64,000 nt of DNA from JAWPMT01 sp965215825 (GCA_965215825.1 CBDCEM010000003.1:1674001-1738000), one strand, 5' to 3'. Positions 1 through 8,779 are shown, counted from the first letter of the stretch. The notes: generated by a model not told the origin, from the letters alone. A program made the numbers and translations.

Positions 1-465
1 CACTAATTCCGATCCCAAAACTGCTTTGAAATTCCCTGTGGAGGAATGGTTTGCTCCCGGTGTTTCCACCTCATATCCTTGATTTATCCATTCCGGCAGT
101 CCACCGTCTAAGACAAATACCTGTTCGTGCCCCATGGTTTTAAACATCCACCACACCCTGGGGCTTGAGTAGATGCCCATGTTGTCAAAAACAACCAAAG
201 TGGAATCACTGTTGATTCCCAATGCCTGGCATTCCTTTTCAAATGGTTCCGGACCAGGCAAAGTGTTTGGGAAGGCAGCTTCTTTATCAGAAAATTTATC
301 TTTCAGGTCAAAGAACCGCGAACCAGGGATAGTCCCGGCATTTATTTGTGAAGCTTTCCCTTCGGCTGTTTGTGGAAGACTTGCATCCAACAGGACCAGA
401 TTAGGCAATTGAAGTTTTTGGTGCAACCAGGCGCAAGTGACGATTGGACTCATAGGACACGACAT
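1..465 (-). CDS. Sulfurtransferase (tandem-rhodanese, SseA-like), C-terminus outside window
   Basis: The minus strand is open from an ATG at 465 to the window edge, giving 155 N-terminal residues. The product looks like a thiosulfate/3-mercaptopyruvate sulfurtransferase, which moves sulfane sulfur to cyanide or other thiols. Visible family signatures are an early 'LLDAS' strand, a 'G.IPG.RFFDL' segment, the 'VVFDNMGIYSSPRVWWMF' stretch and 'VFVLDGGLPEW'. These belong to the first rhodanese domain, which is non-catalytic in two-domain enzymes; the active-site Cys should lie in the second domain beyond the window start. A second in-frame ATG at 453 is an equally possible start, and no strong ribosome binding site decides between them. 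Confidence 0.8.
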   Translation of the reverse strand, partial: MSCPMSPIVTCAWLHQKLQLPNLVLLDASLPQTAEGKASQINAGTIPGSRFFDLKDKFSDKEAAFPNTLPGPEPFEKECQALGINSDSTLVVFDNMGIYSSPRVWWMFKTMGHEQVFVLDGGLPEWINQGYEVETPGANHSSTGNFKAVLGSELV

Positions 466-533
466 TAAAAGGAGCAAAACTAAACTTTGGAAAACCTTCA
501 ACGATCAATTGCTGACTTTTCTTAATCCTGATG

Positions 534-560
534 GTCACATTTCGAGAGCCTCAATGTGAC
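534..560. terminator. Inverted repeat between two minus-strand genes
   Basis: GTCACATT at 534-541 is the exact reverse complement of AATGTGAC at 553-560, leaving an 11-base loop. It lies between the sulfurtransferase start (465) and the DUF4345 gene end (620). It could end transcription of the latter or be an operator. No clear T-run follows on the minus strand, so the terminator reading is weak. Confidence 0.35.
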
Positions 561-619
561 ATTATCTTAGCTTCCAGGAATTCCTTCGGATTTGCCGCTC
601 TTTCGTTGCAGACTCATGA

Positions 620-1009
620 TCAATTCATCAACTTCATGGCCAGGACTATCACATTAGCAGTACCTAATACTAGTTCGGTAATGAGACCAGTGATTATCTG
701 CGTATTGGGTTTACCATCACTACTCATACTTACGAGTCTGCCCACAGCAAACCCAATAAAGATTAAGGACGCGACCATCAATGAAGAGATCGTGATAGGT
801 GTTAAGATGGTTCCCGATAAAATGATCAAACCACCCAGAAGCATCAGAGCACCCACACCACGTACTTCACTCAGTAAATCAATATCACTGGCTAATTGTA
901 TGCCTGAATTTTTAGCGTAATTCTTAATGGGATTGCTTAGTCTTAACAAGCCAATCATGCTAAGTAAAAGCCCTGATAATGTTAGTGTTACGGTAGTAAA
1001 TAGGTCCAT
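620..1009 (-). CDS. DUF4345-like small membrane protein
   Basis: This 129-residue protein has four hydrophobic segments and almost no soluble part, with an N-terminal helix, an acidic 'SDIDLLSEVRGVGALMLLGG' loop-helix, and a C-terminal helix rich in Leu and Val. The 'EVRGVG..ML.GG' pattern and the length fit the DUF4345 family, whose function is unknown. The ATG at 1009 gives a sensible first transmembrane helix. The neighbour upstream on the same strand is a WYL-type regulator ending at 1080. I infer an inner-membrane protein and cannot say what it does. Confidence 0.65.
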   Translation of the reverse strand: MDLFTTVTLTLSGLLLSMIGLLRLSNPIKNYAKNSGIQLASDIDLLSEVRGVGALMLLGGLIILSGTILTPITISSLMVASLIFIGFAVGRLVSMSSDGKPNTQIITGLITELVLGTANVIVLAMKLMN

Positions 1010-1079
1010 TCTTGAAATGTTTTCGATGTTACGAATACAAAACTAGGAGCGGGTTATGACGAGGGTATGTCAGGGGTGG

Positions 1080-1778
1080 TTACTTTTTTTGTATGTAGGA
1101 TACGAAATATTCTTCCATGGTCATTTTGTGGGGTTCAAAAGTTTCATCCAGGATGACTAGTTTCTGCATGAAATCGATTCTGAAAACTCTGAAATCCCGC
1201 CTTAACCTGCAAAATGCAATCAACAACCAGTTGCCCTGGGTACTGTACATGCCAAAGGGTTCGATGATTCTTTTGGTTAGCTTCTTTTCCGAGGACTGAT
1301 AATCAATGTTCAGCAATTGAAAATTGGTGAGAGAAGATTGAATTTTCATTAGATGATCGCTTGATTTTTCAAACTCTGTTTCACCAAAGTGTACCCGGTT
1401 GGCAAGTAGATCTGCTTTCCCTTTTTGAGAATTTTTCAGAATGGATTTGATCTTGATGATGGCGTTGGAATAGTTCTCGCTCAGCGATTGATCTTTGTTT
1501 TTCTTAATCAATTGCTCGGCGGTGATCAGTGCGTTGGCTTCATCCTCGGAAAACAGCACGGGAGGGAGTTGATATCCCTCCATTAAGGAATATCCTTTGC
1601 CTTCTTCTGTGAAAATGGGTATCCCAGATTGCTCCAGGGTTCGGATATCCCGATAAATCGTCCTGACACTCACATGGTGCTTTTCTGCAAGGGAAGTGGC
1701 TGTTACGATCCTCCGGGATTGCAACTGGGTAATATTGGCGGTGAGACGCGAAATCCTTGGTTTTTCCACTTCATCCAT
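1080..1778 (-). CDS. HTH/WYL-domain transcriptional regulator (YafY-like)
   Basis: This 232-residue regulator begins with an HTH_11-type winged helix (about residues 8-65; 'SLAEKHHVSVRTIYRDIRTL' is the helix-turn-helix) and the 'SGIPIFTEEGKGYSLMEGY' wing typical of DeoR/YafY proteins. A WYL-like domain follows (about 130-210) with 'EPFGMYSTQGNWLLIAFCRLRRDFRVFRIDFM'. The usual W-Y-L triplet reads G-N-W-L-L here. WYL domains sense small ligands or nucleic acid in other regulators; the ligand here is unknown. It ends 71 bases upstream of the DUF4345 gene and starts 16 bases after the methyltransferase gene on the same strand, so these may be co-transcribed. Confidence 0.85.
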   Translation of the reverse strand: MDEVEKPRISRLTANITQLQSRRIVTATSLAEKHHVSVRTIYRDIRTLEQSGIPIFTEEGKGYSLMEGYQLPPVLFSEDEANALITAEQLIKKNKDQSLSENYSNAIIKIKSILKNSQKGKADLLANRVHFGETEFEKSSDHLMKIQSSLTNFQLLNIDYQSSEKKLTKRIIEPFGMYSTQGNWLLIAFCRLRRDFRVFRIDFMQKLVILDETFEPHKMTMEEYFVSYIQKK

Positions 1779-1793
1779 TTGCTTCGGGCCTGT

Positions 1794-2360
1794 TCATTTC
1801 TTCTTCGCAATCATTAGCAGTGAGTCTCCCGCTTCAAATTCTTTATAGGTCCATAGCTCCAACAGATCGAAATGAGATCCGAAATATTCGTTTAAGGAAG
1901 CTTCATTGTGGTAATTCACATACAGACCTTTGAATACTTCCGAGCCATCACCTTTCCAAAAAGAAAGACAAATGACCCCATCAGGATTTAATATTTCATG
2001 CTGCCGGAGAATTGAAACTCGAAGTTCTTCATCTTTTAAGTGATGGAATACTTTGTTTGAATAGATCCCATCAAACTTCTCCTCGGTTTGCAGCGTTATG
2101 GCATCCAATTCTAGGAAACGACCTTGGGGATTAGATTCCCTTAGATGTTTGAGGAATTCGGATGAATTGTCTGAACCAACCACGTTGAAATCCTGAGACA
2201 GAAGCCGCCAATCTGTACCTGGCCCGCTACCGATCTCAAGCAGGGCGGCTTTTGCCTTTAGATGGAGTTTGAGCTTTTCGATCAATTCACCACCATTTAC
2301 CTCCTTGGCCATTTGAATGTATTCTGTTACGGATTCTCTGGTTTTATAGTACTCTGCCAT
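1794..2360 (-). CDS. Class I SAM-dependent methyltransferase
   Basis: I chose the ATG at 2360, giving 188 residues that start 'MAEYYKTRESV'. A longer frame to 2489 adds a low-complexity, unlikely N-terminus that would cover most of the divergent intergenic space. Motif I is 'LLEIGSGPGTD' (around residue 40), followed by 'VVGSDNSSEFL' for the SAM ribose site and 'FDGIYSNKVFHHLKDEE' as the motif II/III region, all typical of Methyltransf_11/25 proteins. The acceptor substrate is not predictable. The gene is divergent from the membrane-protein gene at 2481 and upstream of the WYL regulator. Confidence 0.8.
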   Translation of the reverse strand: MAEYYKTRESVTEYIQMAKEVNGGELIEKLKLHLKAKAALLEIGSGPGTDWRLLSQDFNVVGSDNSSEFLKHLRESNPQGRFLELDAITLQTEEKFDGIYSNKVFHHLKDEELRVSILRQHEILNPDGVICLSFWKGDGSEVFKGLYVNYHNEASLNEYFGSHFDLLELWTYKEFEAGDSLLMIAKKK

Positions 2361-2480
2361 GTTAATATTCAATTTAGCATTTTTTCCGCATGAGCTGACG
2401 TTCGCAGAGACAATACGGTCGTTGGCCGATTTCGTTTTTGAAGGAAGCCCACGGTGGCCTCCTTTGCTAAAAAAAGAAAG

Positions 2481-2876
2481 ATGAAACAATCTGTGTTATT
2501 TATTCGGTTGGGAGGGGTGATCAACCTGTTGGTGGTCATACTTCACATTAATTTTTGGCAACTATTTGACTGGTCTTCGCAATTGCCGAAGCTAACCATG
2601 GTCAATAGCAACATCATGCAGATGTTGAATCTGTTCACCATCGTTTTTTTAGGCTATACTACCATCCTGCTGTTCTTCAAAACCAAGGAACTGCTTTCAA
2701 CGGCTATGGGACAACATTTTGTGGCGATGCTGTCGGTGCTTTATGCTGCACGGTTGGTCATGGAATTATACTTTCCTGGGGCAAGCATAGGTTTTGCTGC
2801 CTTCTTAGGTGTAACCACGTTACTATTCGCAATTCCTTTATTTCAATCAAAAGAACTACGACATGCGCATCAATAA
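2481..2876 (+). CDS. Four-helix membrane protein of unknown function
   Basis: The protein has 131 residues from the ATG at 2481 ('MKQSVLFIRLGG'); an upstream TTG/ATG extension to 2454 is less likely because it adds only polar residues before the first helix. Four hydrophobic stretches cover most of the length. An 'HINFW' motif follows the first helix. The last 14 bases overlap the DUF2867 gene, so the two are probably translated together. I do not recognise a named family. Its position in front of a DUF2867 gene and a LytS/LytTR pair suggests a small operon. Confidence 0.6.
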   Translation: MKQSVLFIRLGGVINLLVVILHINFWQLFDWSSQLPKLTMVNSNIMQMLNLFTIVFLGYTTILLFFKTKELLSTAMGQHFVAMLSVLYAARLVMELYFPGASIGFAAFLGVTTLLFAIPLFQSKELRHAHQ

Positions 2877-3477
2877 AGAAGAACATTTGAAACATGCCTG
2901 GCGCGTCCATCGGTTGCTTCCAGACTTAAGAATAGAAGATGTATGGGAGTTGCCTTTGGAAATGAAAGCCAATCAGGAAATTGGGGAACTACATCAGGCT
3001 TTTACAAAAGCACTGGAAAAAACGGCAACAACAGGCATGGCGGGAGCCTTGTTTCGTTTCAGGTTTTTCCTGGGTAAAGTGTTTGGTTGGGAAGATGCAG
3101 ACAAAGCCAGGGAACAACTTCCTGTGGGTAGTATTAGGGAGCGATTTGCCCGGCAGGAAGGAATGTCTGTGCATGAGATGAGCTCTTCGAGTTTTGGAGG
3201 CTTTGTACCTGTATATGATTTGAAAGAGGAAATGCTATCCGAAATTGAAAACAAGACGGTGCTTGCTGCAGCTCACTTTGGTAGAGTGGCAAAAGCAGAA
3301 GGGAAGTATGGGGTTCAAATGACGGTGTACGTCAAGCCAAAGGGCTGGTTTGGAGCCTTTTACATGGCATTGATCAAACCCTTTCGGTTAATGATTGTAT
3401 ATCCTACAATGCTATCACTAATGGGCCGTCAATGGCGCAAGCATCAATCTGAAAATGTAACCCCAATTCCGGGTTAG
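2863..3477 (+). CDS. DUF2867-like protein
   Basis: The 204-residue product has 'HAWRVHRLLPDLRIEDVWELP' at the start, an 'FRFFLGKVFGW' helix near residue 67 and a C-terminal 'YVKPKGWFGAFYMALIKPFRLMIVYPTML' amphipathic segment, which together resemble DUF2867 proteins. The 14-base overlap with the upstream membrane gene indicates translational coupling. The fold is thought to be related to SRPBCC/polyketide-cyclase-like proteins, but no ligand is known and I do not assign a function. Confidence 0.6.
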   Translation: MRINKEEHLKHAWRVHRLLPDLRIEDVWELPLEMKANQEIGELHQAFTKALEKTATTGMAGALFRFRFFLGKVFGWEDADKAREQLPVGSIRERFARQEGMSVHEMSSSSFGGFVPVYDLKEEMLSEIENKTVLAAAHFGRVAKAEGKYGVQMTVYVKPKGWFGAFYMALIKPFRLMIVYPTMLSLMGRQWRKHQSENVTPIPG

Positions 3478-3517
3478 TTAATTTGCAACAAGAACCAGGA
3501 AGGTTACCGAAAAAGGA

Positions 3518-4528
3518 ATGCAAAAACTGCTGTATTTTATTGTTCACTTTTTGTTTTGGACCACATTCATTGCATTGTCATGGATGAGCATGCAGGCCAA
3601 TCCCGAGGAGATTGAATTCCTTAGCAATCGTCCGGAGGCTCCCTTCCTCTTACTTTTTTGGGGAGCCTTCAATTTTTATTCCTTCTATTTCTACTTTCAA
3701 CCGCTATTTCTAGATACCAGGAAATATTTCCAGTATCTATTGGTGACTTTGCTTTTCAATGTCGTCATGTCCCTGGTTTTTGTAGGTGTATTTTGGTTGA
3801 TCTATCCGGACTTTCGTCCATATGCTTCGCAAAAATTACTTGAAGGAATGGCCGGATCTTTTTTGATCAGCCATTGTGGTAGTCTGCTTCGAGGCTTCAT
3901 TAGCTGGAATGAAAATTTGCAAAACAGAACGGCGTTAGAGAACCAATCATTGCGAAATGAACTGGCGATGTTGAAAGCGCAATTGAGTCCTCATTTTCTC
4001 TTCAATACCCTTAATAACATCGATTCGTTAATCTACCAATCGAGAGATGAAGCCTCGGCAATGCTGATCAAATTGGCATCGCTACTGCGGTACATGTTGT
4101 ATGAGAGCGATGGCAGAGAGGTTCCCTTTGAAAAAGAGATTGCGTATATTCAGCAGTTGACGGAACTGCAACGGTTGCGTTTTGAACAACCGGACTATGT
4201 TGAACTCACCATCGAGCAAGAAACGAATGACCTGACCATTGCTCCGTTACTGTTTCTCCCTTTCATTGAGAATGCCTTTAAATTTGTATCGCAACCGCCA
4301 AAAATGCCTGCGATAAAGATCCATTTAGAAGCTACTGACAATAACGTATTGCTGATTTGTGAAAACTACTTCAATCCGAAGCAAAAAGAAAACCCGGAAA
4401 ATCGACAGGGAATAGGTTTGGCCAATGCTCGCAGGAGGTTGGAATTGCTTTATCCTGATCGATTTGATTTACAAACTTCCAGTAGTGGAAACCGATTTGA
4501 AGTGCACTTATCACTAAAAGTGAAATGA
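3518..4528 (+). CDS. LytS-type sensor histidine kinase (His_kinase family)
   Basis: This 336-residue protein has three or four transmembrane helices within residues 1-125, then a short coiled coil and a His_kinase (PF06580) domain. The phospho-acceptor is H159 in 'LSPHFLFNTLNN'. The ATPase part has 'FLPFIENAFKF' (N box) and 'GIGLANARRRLELLY' (G2 box). It has no extracellular sensor domain, as is usual for this class in Bacteroidota, so the stimulus is probably sensed in the membrane. Its stop overlaps the start of the LytTR regulator by four bases (ATGA), and the two form a classical pair. The signal and target genes are unknown. Confidence 0.9.
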   Translation: MQKLLYFIVHFLFWTTFIALSWMSMQANPEEIEFLSNRPEAPFLLLFWGAFNFYSFYFYFQPLFLDTRKYFQYLLVTLLFNVVMSLVFVGVFWLIYPDFRPYASQKLLEGMAGSFLISHCGSLLRGFISWNENLQNRTALENQSLRNELAMLKAQLSPHFLFNTLNNIDSLIYQSRDEASAMLIKLASLLRYMLYESDGREVPFEKEIAYIQQLTELQRLRFEQPDYVELTIEQETNDLTIAPLLFLPFIENAFKFVSQPPKMPAIKIHLEATDNNVLLICENYFNPKQKENPENRQGIGLANARRRLELLYPDRFDLQTSSSGNRFEVHLSLKVK

Positions 4529-5232
4529 CGCTCTCCTGTATCATCATAGAAGATGAGCCATTGGCGGCTGAAAAGTTGAAGGGATTCATCAACAGATCAC
4601 CTTATCTGACTTTAAAAGAGAGTTTCCGGAGCAGTTTGGACGGTTTAAAGTACATTAAGGAGAGTCAGATAGATTTGGTCTTTCTGGATATCCAGATGGA
4701 CGAAATGACAGGGATTGAGCTTTTAGAGAGTCTTACTAAAAAGCCACTTGTCATTTTAACAACCGCTTACCAGGAATACGCCCTTCAGGGGTATGAACTT
4801 CATGTGAGTGATTACCTACTAAAGCCGTACGATTTTGCCCGTTTCCTGAAAGCCGTGGACAAAGTCTATGAGGAATGGTCAGTGCGTTCTCAAACTGGGA
4901 GAGATGAAGGTCAATGCATCTTCGTGAAAACTGAATATCGGATTGAGAAGGTCCCTGTTAATGCCATCTTGTACATCGAGGGAATGAGTGACTACCTGAG
5001 GATACATGTGACTGAAGGAAAGCCCATCATGTGCTTACAGAAGTTCAACGCATTCGAAAAGGTACTGCCGGATAATGATTTTGTTCGTGTTCATAAATCA
5101 TTCCTCGTAGCCATTGATAAAATTGATCACATTGAGCGATCCATCATTTACATTGGAGAAGTCCGAATCCCAATTGGAAAGACGCATCACGATAAGTTCT
5201 ATGAGTTAATTGGTAGGAGGGGGCTTTTGTGA
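4525..5232 (+). CDS. LytTR-family response regulator
   Basis: The 235-residue protein has a receiver domain (residues 1-120) with acidic pocket E9/D10 and phospho-acceptor D55 in 'LVFLDIQMDEMTG', then a LytTR DNA-binding domain (about 135-232) with 'ILYIEGMSDYLRIHV' and 'FVRVHKSFLVAIDKID'. It overlaps the LytS-type kinase gene by four bases and is presumably phosphorylated by it. LytTR regulators usually bind paired direct repeats. The gene ends only 10 bases from the convergent gene at 5243, leaving little room for a terminator. Confidence 0.92.
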   Translation: MTLSCIIIEDEPLAAEKLKGFINRSPYLTLKESFRSSLDGLKYIKESQIDLVFLDIQMDEMTGIELLESLTKKPLVILTTAYQEYALQGYELHVSDYLLKPYDFARFLKAVDKVYEEWSVRSQTGRDEGQCIFVKTEYRIEKVPVNAILYIEGMSDYLRIHVTEGKPIMCLQKFNAFEKVLPDNDFVRVHKSFLVAIDKIDHIERSIIYIGEVRIPIGKTHHDKFYELIGRRGLL

Positions 5233-5242
5233 TGATATGATT

Positions 5243-6190
5243 TCACTCTGACGCTTCCGCCGGCCTTGCCTCTTCAGGGTGTGCGATCTTATCGATTACA
5301 CCCAGGTAAAGTAGGACTTGGATAACCATTAGCAGATACATGTACCAATGGTCGTACCACAGTATAAACTTTCCATCACCTTCACCACTTAGTACGTCAA
5401 TCATCCCATTTTCATTGGTCTGATACTCAAGCCCTTCTAATCCTTCTTCATCCTCGAAGATCAGATCACCCCATTCATCCCAAACCTTGTAAGCGCGTGC
5501 GTTGACCGATTGGGTGTTGAGTCTTTTAACCGTTAGATTGGTGTGAGTTGAAGTAAAAGCTTTTAACTGATCATAATAGGCAATCAGGTTTTCCAATTTA
5601 CTGGATGCTATACCTCCGCGGGACATCCGAATCCGTTTTCTTAGTCCGTATGGATCATCTTCACCTGCTTCTTCAGGGAAAATGATTTGTAACTTGTCTC
5701 TGTGGTCTCCTAAAGAAAAGAAGACCCGTGCGGAAACAGATCGATATACACCAAGTTTGACAGGAACGTCGACAGGATAGCTATTATCTGAGTGCAGGAT
5801 AGTGTCTCTGCTATAAACGAACCCTTCTTCCTGTGCTTTAAGTGCTTCCCACTGGGTCTCGGTTGGCAGCGTGTTCAGAGAATCGAATTGGTTGGTTCCC
5901 CAACTCAAGTCATGCGCTTTTACTACTGAGCTAAATTCTCTGTACGGCTGGTAAAGCTCATGCTCCATGAGGAACGAGGTGAACTTACTATAGGCATTAT
6001 CTCCACCTCGTAATGAGTCGTTCGTAACTAAATCGAAATTTTCGTAGAGCAATATATAGGGGCCTTTCACTGGGCCTTTCACAGATCGGAAGTTGGCTTC
6101 ATACTCTGCTTTTGTGGTTCCTGTAAAGCGAAAAAAGAGCAAAATGAAAAAAGGTGTACTTGCCCTGAAAATGAGCTTTAGGTGATGCAT
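5243..6190 (-). CDS. Membrane-anchored protein of unknown function
   Basis: From the ATG at 6190 ('MHHLKLIF') the protein has 315 residues; an in-frame ATG at 6211 adds seven. It has an N-terminal hydrophobic segment ('FFILLFFRF') that could be a signal or anchor, a polar 220-residue middle, and a C-terminal membrane helix ('WYMYLLMVIQVLLYLGVI') followed by a short Glu-rich tail. The middle has no motif I recognise. The segment 'YKVWDEWGDLIFEDEEG' just before the C-terminal helix is strongly acidic. It is transcribed alone and converges on the LytTR regulator gene. Confidence 0.6.
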   Translation of the reverse strand: MHHLKLIFRASTPFFILLFFRFTGTTKAEYEANFRSVKGPVKGPYILLYENFDLVTNDSLRGGDNAYSKFTSFLMEHELYQPYREFSSVVKAHDLSWGTNQFDSLNTLPTETQWEALKAQEEGFVYSRDTILHSDNSYPVDVPVKLGVYRSVSARVFFSLGDHRDKLQIIFPEEAGEDDPYGLRKRIRMSRGGIASSKLENLIAYYDQLKAFTSTHTNLTVKRLNTQSVNARAYKVWDEWGDLIFEDEEGLEGLEYQTNENGMIDVLSGEGDGKFILWYDHWYMYLLMVIQVLLYLGVIDKIAHPEEARPAEASE

Positions 6191-6347
6191 GTTCTTTGGT
6201 TTGGCGGTCAATCAAAGATACCTGATGATATGGAAATGACATGATTACCGAGCTTGACTTTAAGTAAGGTGAATCTATGCCAGACAAATCTATCTTTCGT
6301 CGGCGAATTAAGGAATATGAAGGTCCTTCCTTAAGACCAATAGAAAT

Positions 6348-6596
6348 TCATTTCAAATTCCTGGCGGCTATTTCCTGTTTTACTTCCTTTAGCTTCTTTG
6401 CATTGCTAATGACAATCAACACGAAAAACAAAGGGAAGAAGGTGAAAAAACCAAGGCCGTTCGTGATCGTACTGTAAATTGAAATGCCAATCAGTAAGCC
6501 TATGAAAAAGGCGCTGACAGTAGTGCTGGTTTTCATCTTCTTTTGTTCCTTTAGCAATGCTTCGTCGGTTAGATCGGTTAAAGGCTTTTCTTTCAT
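6348..6596 (-). CDS. Small two-helix membrane protein
   Basis: The ATG at 6596 gives 82 residues ('MKEKPLTDLTDEALL'); another in-frame ATG lies at 6611. A polar N-terminus with a 'LTDEALLKEQKKMK' amphipathic helix precedes two membrane helices separated by a very short turn ('GLGFFTFFP'), and the C-terminus is basic. Proteins of this layout are common and unnamed in Bacteroidota. No function is assigned. It sits alone between two minus-strand units. Confidence 0.55.
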   Translation of the reverse strand: MKEKPLTDLTDEALLKEQKKMKTSTTVSAFFIGLLIGISIYSTITNGLGFFTFFPLFFVLIVISNAKKLKEVKQEIAARNLK

Positions 6597-6707
6597 TTGT
6601 AAGAGGTTCAAGCTATGAGGAATAAGATGGGAATTTAGTCAATGTTTAACAGGGCATTGGCACTTTATCTTTGAACCAATTAATTCGATTAATTGAGTTA
6701 AGACGTA

Positions 6708-7130
6708 TTAACGATTGAGATTTTGGTTCAGCCTCTCCATCACTACAAAATCAATTCCACCCTTGATATAGGTTTTCTGGGTTTTGGAGAAACCAAATCG
6801 GTAATAATAACTGACTTTGTCTACTCTTGCATTGCACCATACACGCGTTCGTCTCTGACGATCAAGCTCAGCGAGAAGGTACGTTAACAGCTTGGATCCG
6901 TACCCCATTCCCTGATGTGTTTGCAAGGTGGCAAACTTCCGGAATTGTACCTCACCGGCATGCTCGAATGCCGATACAATGGAGATCAACTGTTCATTTA
7001 CATAAAGACCATAGTGAAGACCTTGAGGGTCTAATTCCAATTGGATATAGTCAAATGGTTTGTCAGGCCACATGACCTGGTGGCGGATATCCCAGGTAGC
7101 TTGATAAGGAATGGGTTTGATCATGCACAT
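6708..7130 (-). CDS. GNAT-family N-acetyltransferase
   Basis: The 140-residue protein has the GNAT acetyl-CoA pyrophosphate-binding motif 'QTHQGMGYGSKLL' (Q/R-x-x-G-x-G/A pattern) after the 'VQFRKFATL' beta strand, and a C-terminal 'YYYRFGFSKTQKTYIKGG' segment typical of these folds. The acceptor is not predictable. Its first 10 bases overlap the end of the thioesterase gene upstream on the same strand, so the two are likely co-expressed. Confidence 0.85.
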   Translation of the reverse strand: MCMIKPIPYQATWDIRHQVMWPDKPFDYIQLELDPQGLHYGLYVNEQLISIVSAFEHAGEVQFRKFATLQTHQGMGYGSKLLTYLLAELDRQRRTRVWCNARVDKVSYYYRFGFSKTQKTYIKGGIDFVVMERLNQNLNR

Positions 7131-7573
7131 GGTATACTTCCGGGATTATCCTTCTGCTTTTCAACTTCTTTGTCCCACAGTTCTTTAAACTTCCCAGGCA
7201 CTCTGACAGGGCGTTTCTTCTGTACATCAATGAAATAGCCTATTTGCTGTCCGGTTGCAAAGACCCTGTCTTTACTGAAGAACTCGAAATCGCATTGCCA
7301 TTTGGATTTAGAAACATGGGATAACCACACATGACCCTGAACCTGGTCATGAATCGTAATGGGGTATTTGTAATCGATATGAGTTTCTTTCAGTATCGGT
7401 GATGTATTTTCTTTGAGCAGTTCCTGATAAGGATAATAAACCTCCAGGAAGTGAGTTCTCAGATCTTCAAACCAACGGATATATACGATGTTGTTAACGA
7501 TTCCCAGGACATCAATGTCGTAGCTTCTGACAGGAATTTTCAGGGTAAGCAGCAGCGGTCGTTCGGTACTCAT
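7121..7573 (-). CDS. Hotdog-fold acyl-CoA thioesterase
   Basis: The 150-residue protein has the 4HBT signature: 'VRSYDIDVLGIVNNIVYIRWFEDLR', in which the D-x-x-G-x-V-N-N-x-x-Y-x-R-W-x-E pattern is that of YbgC/FadM-like thioesterases. The Asp at 'YDIDVLG' is the likely catalytic residue. A central 'ETHIDYKYPI' strand and 'ATGQQIGYFIDV' complete the fold. It probably hydrolyses acyl-CoA thioesters of unknown chain length. The 10-base overlap with the GNAT gene suggests coupled translation. Confidence 0.85.
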   Translation of the reverse strand: MSTERPLLLTLKIPVRSYDIDVLGIVNNIVYIRWFEDLRTHFLEVYYPYQELLKENTSPILKETHIDYKYPITIHDQVQGHVWLSHVSKSKWQCDFEFFSKDRVFATGQQIGYFIDVQKKRPVRVPGKFKELWDKEVEKQKDNPGSIPCA

Positions 7574-7669
7574 GAGCAGGTGATTCTTGTATTACTTTAC
7601 GCCGTGAAAGAGAATAGGATACATCAAATATTGACTGAAACCCCTTTTCATTCCAAAATGAGCAAGGGG

Positions 7670-8437
7670 TTATGTCAGTGGCAATCCAACAAACCAACTG
7701 GCAAATCTTTCAAACCAGCTGACAGGTATTCGAAAAACGATCACTGCGTGAAATACCATATTCAAGCCAAATATCAATGGAAATACCCATTGGCCCTTTT
7801 TGTACATTAAGCCGATGATGATCAGCACAATCCAGGTAAGGTAGATCAGGGCGATGGTCCAGTAGTAGGGAGTGCCAAGGGTAGGGAACAGGTTCCCCAG
7901 CGCACGGACCAGTGCAGGTTCGATAAAAGCAATGCCTGTAGCAATCATTCCCCTGGCGTGGATGACAGGGGTCTTTCGATATATCATGGCAATAGCATAG
8001 CTCAGGGATATCATGCTCAGGTCTCTGAATGGGATCAATACACCGATATAATGAAAGTCAATCGATTGCTGATAGTGCGTGAGTAAAATGGCAGAAATGA
8101 AGAATAGCCCTATCAGAAAATGCGCGAACATGCCTACTCTTCTGTGTAATTTCCAGCTCCCTGTATTGATCAAAATAGGTTGTGTGACCAGGATAACGAG
8201 CCACAAACTAGCCATGATCGCATGGAAATGAAAATAGTGATTGAACGTTTCATCTGAGCTAAACAGCTTTGAAAAGTAAGATTCCCAGAACCCGATGATG
8301 GCCAATAAAAATAACCCAATTAGCAAGTAACCAGATTGTGCATAGGGTATGGTTGATGATTTGGTTTTGGCGTTCACGAACGGAAGATAGTTGTTTTCTG
8401 TTTTTTTAATTGGAATGTATTTTGAATTCAAATCCAC
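7670..8437 (-). CDS. Polytopic membrane protein, possibly DUF2306-related
   Basis: The 255-residue protein has about seven transmembrane helices after a polar 35-residue N-terminus. A 'HFHAIMASLWLVILVTQP' helix and a 'WKLHRRVGMFAHFLIG' motif resemble the 'LHR..G' signature of DUF2306 proteins, where histidines may bind haem; this is inference. Other possible ligands are in 'FNHYFHFHA' and 'HARGMIATG'. The gene overlaps the 3' end of the preceding minus-strand gene by 10 bases, so both belong to one transcript with the chemoreceptor further upstream. Confidence 0.6.
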   Translation of the reverse strand: MDLNSKYIPIKKTENNYLPFVNAKTKSSTIPYAQSGYLLIGLFLLAIIGFWESYFSKLFSSDETFNHYFHFHAIMASLWLVILVTQPILINTGSWKLHRRVGMFAHFLIGLFFISAILLTHYQQSIDFHYIGVLIPFRDLSMISLSYAIAMIYRKTPVIHARGMIATGIAFIEPALVRALGNLFPTLGTPYYWTIALIYLTWIVLIIIGLMYKKGQWVFPLIFGLNMVFHAVIVFRIPVSWFERFASWFVGLPLT

Positions 8438-8724
8438 TGACCTGTCTGTTGATCAAAGTCGTCAAAAACTATTCTAAGTGGCAAACCCGTGTGGCCTGTA
8501 ATACGATTGATCATATCTAGCAGGTGCTCTTCTTTCCAATCATCCACATCTCCCATTTCATTATCCAACGCTATCAAATATTCGTGAAGTAGTTTTCCTT
8601 TACCGCCTGATTTCTTATAAGCAAGGATGACTTTTTCGAACTTTCCGTAATACTCCTGAAAATTATTGGATGTTACTTCCAGGAGTAATGTTCTTATTTC
8701 AGATTTGGTTGCTTCAAAATTCAT
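8428..8724 (-). CDS. Small soluble protein of unknown function
   Basis: I favour the ATG at 8724 ('MNFEATKSEIR'), giving 98 residues; a longer frame reaches 8775, almost touching the chemoreceptor gene. The protein is acidic, mostly helical by composition, without signal or membrane segment. It has 'EKVILAYKKSGGKGKLLHEYLIALDNEMGD' in the middle, which I do not link to a family. It overlaps the start of the membrane-protein gene at 8437 and follows the chemoreceptor gene by about 55 bases, so it probably belongs to the same operon. Confidence 0.5.
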   Translation of the reverse strand: MNFEATKSEIRTLLLEVTSNNFQEYYGKFEKVILAYKKSGGKGKLLHEYLIALDNEMGDVDDWKEEHLLDMINRITGHTGLPLRIVFDDFDQQTGQWI

Positions 8725-8779
8725 AATAACTAAGATTGGTCCTAAATGACCAATCCACCAAATCTCTGGTGTCATATTA

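Noticed and set aside
531..920. Plus-strand open frame opposite the DUF4345 gene
   Set aside because: It is antisense to a well-formed membrane protein and lacks any domain pattern; its composition follows from the opposite strand.
2989..3254. Short open frames opposite and within the DUF2867 gene
   Set aside because: They are shadows of the 204-residue frame, which has family signatures and an overlap with the upstream gene.
6277..6477. Plus-strand frame of 66 residues
   Set aside because: It overlaps the small membrane protein gene on the other strand, which has a clearer two-helix pattern.
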